DNA of 64,000 nucleotides from contig MU385864.1 of the NCBI GenBank assembly GCA_022497145.1, forward strand, positions 372,001 to 436,000, written 5' to 3'. A model generated the notes under the pieces. The model made no database searches, had not been told where the DNA came from, and saw nothing but the letters and a program-made list of their open reading frames with translations. Both the position numbers and the translations under genes were made by a program. Origin of the DNA: Rostrohypoxylon terebratum (lineage: Eukaryota > Ascomycota > Sordariomycetes > Xylariales > Hypoxylaceae). Numbering within the stretch: the first letter of the stretch is position 1; every line of letters starts with the position of its first letter. Shown here in pieces: positions 55,951-64,000 of the stretch.

Positions 55951-57502
55951 TCATGAGTGGAACAGATCCCAAGCTCTCTCACATAACCTCAAGAATTCTT
56001 CACGCTTTTGTCGTTGCGTTTCGGGGCTATCTCGTCCTGCTCCAAATGGTCCTCTTCGAGTGGCTGCAGGTCCATGACCTAGAGGGGGGCTGCTACCTTC
56101 CTCGTACTCAGCACGCGTTCTTCGCTTGCTCGTACCTCGGTTGGCATCCAAGGGGTTCATTCCGTTCCGGGGCGACGGAGGCGTCGGGGGTTGATGCCCG
56201 GTGTAGTGAACGAGCTTGGGTAATAATTCTGGTCGTCCACCAGCCAATTCGTGTTGTACTTCCTCAGCCGATTTATACTCTCGCGCTCGACCCGACATGG
56301 GCGGCTGCGAAGGACCTGGCGGCGGGTGGCCGGGAGACGCTAACGGCCCATGACTTGAGCCGGGATATAAGGCTTGACGGCCTGATTCTGTGTGCGAAGG
56401 AAGCCCCTGACCACCAAATACGTCAGATATCGGTGGCAGGCGGTTAGCAGTTTGGTTTGCTGGGATGTGGTGGATGTGTGATGTGCTGGAAAGGTTTGAG
56501 GGCTGGTTAGCAAGATGTCGAGTCAAAGGCTGAGGGTTGTGGCGGCCTGTAAATGTCTGGCCTAGCGGTGCGGACTGAATGACTCGCTCATTCGCGAACT
56601 GCTCGTGGGAGGGCGCTACGATGCTCAACCCCGGAGGAGCCTTGTTTCTTCGAGACATTCCTGGGGTCTTTGCGGCAAATTGGCTAACAGGGTCCTTATC
56701 CTTTCCGTTATCAGGACCGTCACCCTTCGCCGATTGTTGTTGTAGCCTAGCCTCAATGATACGGCGTTGTTGTTCTCTGACAGTCATGCTCTGTTGTAGG
56801 TGTTCTTTCATCACAGGATCTTGGGTAACAAAACCAGGCGACAGACACGCTATGCCTACTTCCTGGATGCCGAGCCCTTCTCTACCTAACGCCGGGCGTG
56901 CCGTCGCAGCGCCTGACCCAGTGAGGGTGTTCTTGGACAAATCCAGCTTTCGAGGGCGATGGCGAGCAACTGCTACCTCGGGAGATCCTGGTTCCTTCTT
57001 CACAATAATCTTTGGTGCCGAACTTCCCGGAGCATTTCGTGAACTGCAAGGCACGCGAGTAAGCAAATTGGTTTTCTCAGACCGGTCTGATGATAAGAGC
57101 ACATAGGAGAGAATATGTTCTTTCTAATTGGATCAAATTTTTTCACATTATGGATTGAAGGATCGGTCTCGACCCAGCAGCCCAGATGAAGAAAAAGGAA
57201 AATAGAATGAGATGAAAAGAAACAAGGAGACCTTACGCGCTTGGTGGTGAAGACTTTGCCGCGGTCTGGGCAGCCGACCTGGTGGGACTTCGGCTGGTTG
57301 GACGTTGCGTTGTGGTGGTAGAAGCATTGGTGTTCGGAGTGCCCGAAACCGCAGCTGAAGTGCGTGGGACGGAAGGTGATGAGGTCGGCGCAGCGGCACT
57401 TCCAGTAGCGGTTGATGAATTGTTACCCGCAGGAGCCAACTCAGCATAAGCCGGTCTATCGTGGGGAGCCGGGGAAGGGGCCATAGCGATCGCCGCGCTC
57501 AT
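55951..57502 (-). CDS. Uncharacterised proline/serine-rich protein with a conserved-looking C-terminus
   Basis: Two exons on the minus strand, 57237-57502 and 55951-57043, joined over a 193-nt intron (GTAAGG donor, CCTTGCAG acceptor), encode 452 residues. I do not recognise a named domain. The first ~90 residues are Ser/Thr/Ala/Pro-rich. A more ordered stretch from about residue 90 contains PKIIVKKEPGSPEVAVARHRP, LGREGLGIQEVGIACLSPGF and a charged helix, VREQQRRIIEARLQQQ. The tail QRQKREEFLRLCERAWDLF looks like an amphipathic helix. Basic patches such as TSKRRTR could be nuclear targeting (inference). It might be a chromatin or transcription co-factor, but that is a guess. The start is the first ATG of the frame; its leader has a striking A/U hairpin. 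Confidence 0.75.
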
Positions 57503-57513
57503 GATGGAAGATT

Positions 57514-57540
57514 AAAAAAAAAAGCTTTGAGCTTTTTTTC
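57514..57540 (-). promoter_or_regulatory. A/T hairpin directly upstream of the 57502 start codon
   Basis: On the minus (sense) strand, AAAAAAAGCT, CAA, AGCTTTTTTT form a 10-bp stem with a 3-nt loop, ending in a T-tract about a dozen nt before the ATG. More A and T tracts lie just upstream (57541-57555). If transcribed, the leader would carry a stem-loop next to the start codon. Confidence 0.5.
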
Positions 57541-59267
57541 TTTTTTAAAAAAAACTTTCAAATGTTCTTACTTAATGTGGTAATTCCAGGTACGGCTGGT
57601 GTTAGCTTGGAATTGAGTTTTTTTCTTGTTATTCCTTGGTTTTTTTTTTATCGCTGATCGCTGATCCTCTCTTATTTTTATTCCCGGCTGAAATGGCTGG
57701 ATGCGCCACACGGGAGTTGGCAGCGAGAAAAAGGAAAAATGAGCGCAAAAGTCTTGAAGCGTTGCAGCGATGGGACTGACAAGACGCTCCAGACGTCAGC
57801 GAAATAAATTGACGAAAAGATGAGGCGCACTCTGAGCTTTGAGCCCTCCTTCACAACTACGCTCTGCAGAGCCTAAGTCGCAGAAGTATTGATGTTGGGT
57901 CCCGAACTATTTGTGCGAATGGCTTTGTGGCCAATAATGATCAGTTTTCTCCTTTTTTTCTTGAATCTGCCCGACTCCGTATTGGTAGGGTGTTCAAACG
58001 CGCCAATGATCGATGGCTCGATCGATTTAACCTATTAATTCCTCTGATGAGCTACCTTAGCTTGCCAATCATGAACAGTACGATGAACGAATAGGCAAGA
58101 TGCGCGTCAGCTCCGAGTAAGCAGGTAATTCAGTTAAGTATCGCGCGCTTTGCTCGTCAAATATCGGGCCTTGAACCGAAGCGGATCAGATATGAGCTGG
58201 TGCCGAAGGGGCTGAAATGTGGTGATGTATGGTGTCGTATAGTCGACTGCGAATAAGTCTGCCGAGGAAGGTGAAAACCGGATAGCCAGGTGTTCGGATG
58301 AGGTCGAACGTCGAATTGTCGATTGTCGGTTCGAGAGGTGCCCCCTGAAGATCGGATCCGATAACGTTGGCGTTTCTTTCTTTCCCCTCCTTTGTCTTTC
58401 TTCTGCTTCGGACTTTGTAACTCTACAATTGTTCTCGACTTGATACGATGTCTCTCAGGTCGGCTATGAATTAATGAATGCTTGAGTCTCCTTATCTTTT
58501 TTTCCTTTCTCGATACTACCACACCAGTATGTAAATTCCTGTCGCGCTGCGTCGGGCTCGTCGCACAATGTGGGCAACTGGCTGTCGGAGAGTGAGGGAT
58601 GTCTGCCGGTTCGATGGAATCGGTGTATTACTATGGTTTATGATATGGTATGGGTTATGGGTGTATGGTATAGACAGATACCAAAAAAAGTGGCTTGAAT
58701 TGGAGATTCGGAAAATCGAACGAAAATAGCAGCACGAGACTCGACTTGACTTTTGATAGTTGACGATTGTAGATGGTTGTATATACGAACCGTACCAGAA
58801 TTGATTTTCCCCCAAGAGAAAAATATTAAAGAACAGAAAAGGAAAGGAAAGGAAGGATTAACAGGGAGCAAAAAAAGTGTAGCGAAAGGACTCGACCAAA
58901 GACGAGTACGGAAGGTATGGGATTAAGGTAAGGTAAAAAAAAGTCGAAGGGAGGAAAGGGTAAGAAAGGTTTCGAGGCGGAAAGAGGGGCACGCTGATGG
59001 GTCGACCTCCCATGTTATTAGCGGTTTCCTTCAGGGAGAGAGAGAGATGTAATAGAGGATATGTGCTAGAGTGCTACTGCTACTAGGTAGGTGTACCTAC
59101 AGGTAGAGGCCAGAGGCCAGACTCCAGAGGCAGTCAAGTTCCAGAAGCACAGACTTTACCCTGTCGGTACCTAAAAAAAAGAAGTACGTACCGTTTCTCC
59201 AGGGCTGGTACGTATCGGTTTTACTGTTTTAGCCCAGGATATTTCTAGGAGCAGAGGAGTTAAAAAA

Positions 59268-59303
59268 GACTAGGATGACTAGGATGACTAGGATGACTAG
59301 GAT
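59268..59303. repeat. Tandem repeat, four GACTAGGAT units
   Basis: Four exact 9-nt units in non-coding DNA. Confidence 0.9.
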
Positions 59304-59523
59304 AGACCTGGGTTAGTACTTACCCTATTAGGAAGACTGAGTCGTTAGCGTGCTTTAGCTACGCTACAGACACAGCACGGACCCAGACGCGGCCTACAGC
59401 GCTAGTGTGCCAGGTAGACACTAGAGATTCAAATCCCTCCGAATCACGATTTATGAAAGGGGAGACGGGATGAAGAATGACACAAGCTATGTGTGAGAGA
59501 AGTGTGGATTTTGCGGATTCTGC

Positions 59524-59550
59524 GCAAGACCTGCAAGACCTGCAAGACCT
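59524..59550. repeat. Tandem repeat, three GCAAGACCT units
   Basis: Three exact 9-nt units in non-coding DNA. Confidence 0.85.
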
Positions 59551-62500
59551 GGGGCAGGGCAAGGTCAGGTTTGGGGAGCAGATCCTTGTTCGTTAAAGAA
59601 GATCAATAAGTTTCAAGGTTTACGAATTATCGAATATCGAGATGAGAGAGAGAAAAAAGTGACATCAAATATCAAGAAAAAGAAAACTGTGGACGAAAGA
59701 TGCATGAGATAATATGTGGGCGAGTGGCAGATTGAAGATTGAAGATTGAAGAAGACGGGACATCGAAGCATGGAACATCACAAAAAAAAAAACGGTATGG
59801 CATTCGATCATTTGTCGATTCTACCAAGTAATAAAATAAAGAAAAGTGTTTCTAATTCAAGCACATTTGGATGTTGGCATACTTCGTACCTACTACTATA
59901 TCAGCATGTTGCGATTCTCAGAACCAAACGCGCATAAAACTTTACAAACGCGCCGCCACTATTCTGGTATATTCCGGTATGGTATTCCGGCATTATATGC
60001 TGGCGTATAGGTACTCTCTAGCCTCTCTAGCAGCTAGCTATGTAAGTCATGTCCATTGTCCATTGCCCAGGTCCTCCAATCGTCCAATCATCTAATCATC
60101 CCATGAACTCTTTTTTTCCTTTTCCCTCATCCATGATCCCCTACTAATTTGGTCGAGGTACATATGTTACCGTACATGTATGAATAGTTAGGAATAGTAA
60201 ATACCTACTTACTACCTAGTACCTAGTGGTCGTATGTACGAAGGTAGACAAGAAACAAAACGGTGAATCCAAGTCAGTCACATGGTGAAACCAGAAACCA
60301 ACCCAGGTGGATATTTCTAATTCGGCTTTTTTAGAAAATAAGAAGAAGAAAGAGAAAAAAAACCCGACTTTGCCATCTACTACATAGTACACACGAGCTT
60401 GCGCCGCACCAATACATGGAATGTCTACGGAAGGGAAAATTTGAGCTTCCCATCAAACTGCCTAACTCCTCCCGCAGCCTGGGCATTGGCAAGCAGTGGA
60501 TACTATCATCCTCATTTTTCTTTACTACCACATACTACTGCGTACTATGGACGGTGAAGAAAACAGAAGGCCCCTTTGTGGAACTATTTCCTTGCTAGAA
60601 TAGTTACTAATACTACAATACTACAATAGGGCCTGTCGCCAATTGGCCTGTCGGGGGAAGTTCTTGGAAGAAGGAGAGAAAAGAAGAAAAGAAAAAGGAC
60701 TTGGGAGGCGGATGGGATTTGAGCCAAGGAATGGGGCCCCCGTTGCTCTGCCTCCGTAGGTTGTTTTACATTGATGCTTAGCAACCCGCCTAAGCCAGTT
60801 CAAGGGAGTTCGAGGGAGTTCAAGGGGGTGTATGGAGGTGTATCTCTACCTGTCCTGGTTGTTCCCATGACATGATTGGACCCCAGCGCCGACTGACGAA
60901 TTTCTGGAATTCCATCGCTGCATTTTACTGCATTTTTACTGCATTCTACTACCCTTTTTTTTTTCAACCAGTCACAAGCTCTCCATAGGCTCATCGAGCT
61001 CTTCCCGAAGGGCAAAACGAATGCTGACCAAGAAAACGATTTGATTTGCGAACACCGTACTGTAATACTATGTATACTACCAAAGGTACCAGGCATAAAA
61101 AAAACGGCACCTACCTACATAATAGCAAATTTAATACACAAACTATTGAAATGTGAAATGCTGGATCAACACCACAACCGACGCCTCGGCTCGGACAACT
61201 TCAGACGATTCAATATCATCATTCGTCCAATCACGTAGCACAAGTCGCCGAAGTCTCGTTAGTGCACACATATGGATAACGGATGGATAACAGATGGATA
61301 CTATGGATACTGGGGACGATAGGGGCAAGCTGATTCGACGATGGGGATGTGACTGTGTCCATCCATCCATTTGTCCATCTAGTAACCCACTCGCCCACTC
61401 GTCCAAAAAGTTGCCGCATGGTCCACCCGTCCACTCCCTTGTAGGTACACGAATGCAACCTCGATTCTCAGGTGAATTCAGGTGAAGCTACTATACCATG
61501 TATGTGTTGGATTGGATTGGATGTGCTGGTAGTTGTAGTTTGCGCCTTACCATCTATGTCTCCCAATTGTCTCTCTCTTCTCTATTACTATGGTCTTTTT
61601 CTCACTCGGGACAACTTTCCAATCTCCCACCCGAACAGGTTAAAGTCTGTAAATTTTCCCGTCTCTCTCGTGTCTCTCTCTCTCGCCATTCGACTAGGTA
61701 TTCTTTCTCCCGGAATTAAGGTAGATCGGATGAAGATTTAGGTACCTCAAACCTCAACCTCTGCCTTAACCCGAAAGGGATACCGTCCGTATGGAAGCTT
61801 TTCTCCTGCCTTAGCGCTACCACCTGCATATGTATAATACAAGACCTACCGATCGTCGAGTTCCCTTAAATGTAAAAATCTTCCCATAAAGAGTAACCTC
61901 CTTTTTGTCGTTTTGCATTCTTGCTTCACCGTACTTATTAGCTGTGTCAAGTATACATATTACATAGACCAACATATTCATCATGTTCGAGTTGGTGATG
62001 ACGGCTGCAATATCATAGGTCTACTATACACCATCGAAGCTCTTGTGTGTTTCAGTCGTGGCTATCTGACTTTTTTCCTTCTGAGAGGAATAAAGGAATA
62101 CGGTGGCGGGATTACGGGCTGAGATCCCGTGTGTCTTGCGTGGTCTCCGCGTGCCCTGCCGTCGAGCTTGAAGAACGGTGGTCCGTGAGCATATCAAGTT
62201 GTCTTATAAGTCAACCAGGCAGCCAGGATAGCGGATCGCCGTCATGGGTATCAATGCAGATATACCTGGGATAACATGGGATGCATGGGATGCCATAGCT
62301 CTTCGTATCGACAAACGTACATAGTAGATCCCGTACACGTATGAGGGGCGAGGGGTCTTGTCTGAAATCCCCTGTTGATCGCCTCTGTGAATCGTGATTT
62401 TACGGCGCAAATACATAAGGCGGGAAGTCCCCCTGTCCGCTCCGTTGGGACCTATTAATCGATCAGCGCAACCAACTTTCGTCATCATTTCCATTGGCGC

Positions 62501-63302
62501 AAAGCCTGGGTATGACAGCATAGTAAATGATGAACAGCAGAAGAAGTGCTTCAGAAAGGTGTCGCCGCTGCTGCTCCCCTCTTCGCACAATCACAATCAT
62601 CATACACCATACACACTAAACACTAACCATCCCATACCATACCATCATACGCCAACATGGGAAATGTTTTATGAAGCAAGCAACGAATTGCCGATGGCTG
62701 GGTTTAGCGGGTAGCATGGCTTACGGCTTCGCTTCAGGTGTGTGTAAGCGCCTTGCAAGTGAAACGCGAACCCTTGGCTCGTGTCCAAGTCCACATTAGG
62801 AACCCTTGCGTGGTGACGACAAGGAAAGACTCCGCTAACATCCGCTAAACACGTATGTATGTATGCTGTATTTCCTGGGTATTATTCATCATCCTCCTTC
62901 GTATGCAATCGAACTTGGGAAAAAACAAAAGAGCTGCATTACGAGAGTAGATGTCTCAGATTTGTCGACTCGGCAGGACAGATCTTCATCATCGACACGC
63001 TATTGGTACTCATGCAGCGATGCAATGCAGTAGATTATATTAGGAAGGGACATTTTTTTTATCATTCTTCTGCATTCCGCATTCCTCCTTTCATTAACGA
63101 AATGCAGCGAGGGCTGGCGAGAGGGCTGGCCAGATCTCGTTAGATCGCTGAATCTGGAGAAGTCTACAGATTCTTACAGAGATTCGTGGGGGGCTCAAGG
63201 GCTTTCTTCGACTCAACCCGCATTACGAGATATGTACAACCATTTAAAAATGCCATGCTTGCCTGATATTTGTGTATCTGGGAATCTACCTTCCAGTCCG
63301 AT

Positions 63303-63327
63303 GTCATCCAGTCATCCAGTCATCCAG
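63303..63327. repeat. Tandem repeat, three GTCATCCA units
   Basis: Three 8-nt units in non-coding DNA; minor. Confidence 0.8.
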
Positions 63328-64000
63328 ATAGGCTAACACGATATTCAATGTATCTTACCGTCTAGCTCCCAGTTTCTTCTGCTATATCGGGTATGGCCCC
63401 ATGCCATTTGCCGCGCGGCAATGAGAAGAATCAGATTAGTATCACTAGTATCACTGTAACTCGGCCACTATTCGACCTGACACATATATGGATATAAAAA
63501 GACACCGAAATCATGTTAGCGATTTGAGAAACAAGCCATGTCCCTTGCATCTATTATGCTGTCATCGTTCACAAGGGAAACATAATCCGTCTCATTATAC
63601 ACCCGTTATACCTGAAAATCTAACGACATGACTGGATAGCCTGAATAGGAGCATACACCTGCAATTCCGCGCCTACAAACCTCCGAGAGCTGGATGCAAA
63701 AAATTCCGCACTAACAGCAACACCCGAGACTACATGCCGCAGGATCCCATCCGCTAAATTAACGAACAAGATACCTAATAATATTCAGAGCGCTAGGCGG
63801 GTCCGGCTCGCGGTCTCCGTCCATCCTTCTAGAAGGTCGACAGCAAGTTGAGAATCCCTCAGCTGAGCAGGCAGCAACGTAGACGAAACGAATCTAGGTC
63901 CATATCTATCTACCGCGCGGTATGCGTATACGTATACTGCATCTCTCGAGTTACCTACCTCCACAGCTATCTCCCTACCTGCTATTACTAGGTGTATGTA

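Larger units (their letters stand above)
57503..64000. other. Gene-poor region to the window end
   Basis: 6.5 kb with no recognised gene. The part next to 57502 is the promoter and leader of that minus-strand gene. Beyond it the DNA has purine/pyrimidine-skewed tracts (58380-58510, 58800-59000), tandem units (59268-59303, 59524-59550, 63303-63327) and short open frames without motifs. Unknown small genes or non-coding RNAs are possible. Confidence 0.55.

Noticed and set aside
56579..57106. 175-codon plus-strand frame
   Set aside because: Shadow of the minus-strand 55951-57502 gene; the minus strand has matching splice phases and a proper start and stop.
59428..59450. GATTCAAATCCCT, resembling a tRNA box B
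   Set aside because: The flanks do not give a 5-bp T-stem, an acceptor stem or an A-box at the right spacing.

Overview
The window looks like a chromosomal segment of a filamentous ascomycete (Pezizomycotina, most likely Sordariomycetes). Supporting this: short introns with GTAAGT/GTGAGT-type donors and CTAAC-like branch sites, a dispersed single 5S rRNA gene, an intron-containing tRNA-Arg, pyrimidine-rich leaders, and genes that exist only as single-copy fungal orthologues. I see no bacterial operons, no CRISPR array and no virus. Species cannot be named from the sequence alone.

Layout. 1-9751 is gene-poor, full of short repeats, and ends in the leader of a Cdc25-type Ras guanine-nucleotide exchange factor (9752-13588, +). 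13589-18285 holds no recognised gene but has a short internal telomere-like tract. A hydrophilic, disordered three-exon protein (18286-19218, -) is divergent from a secreted SGNH/GDSL hydrolase (20967-22256, +). After a 4.8 kb gap comes a forkhead transcription factor of Hcm1/Sep1 type (27243-29525, +) with a probable 5'UTR intron. The densest block is 30780-39925: ATG101 (-), PEX3 (+), BET5 (-) and a CaMKK-type kinase (+), arranged as two divergent pairs with PEX3 and BET5 convergent. 39926-49597 is a large gene-poor stretch with microsatellites and a small foldback element. A HAL4/SAT4-type kinase follows (49598-51206, +), then an extended SDR reductase (52741-53799, -), a 5S rRNA gene (+) converging with tRNA-Arg(ACG) (-), and an uncharacterised 452-residue protein (55951-57502, -). 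57503-64000 holds nothing recognised.

Function. The recognised genes are mostly housekeeping and signalling: Ras activation, Ca2+/calmodulin kinase signalling, cell-cycle transcription, ion and nutrient transporter control, autophagy initiation (ATG101), peroxisome membrane biogenesis (PEX3) and TRAPP vesicle tethering (BET5). I found no secondary-metabolite cluster or obvious new multi-gene system. The most notable unexplained items are a ~123 bp foldback element with target-site-like flanks, seven exact copies of a 13-mer CCTAGGACCTAGG confined to non-coding DNA, an internal telomere-like tract, several perfect hairpins or palindromes, and two uncharacterised proteins. All exon structures were derived by eye from splice signals, reading frame and remembered family features. 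No search was run.
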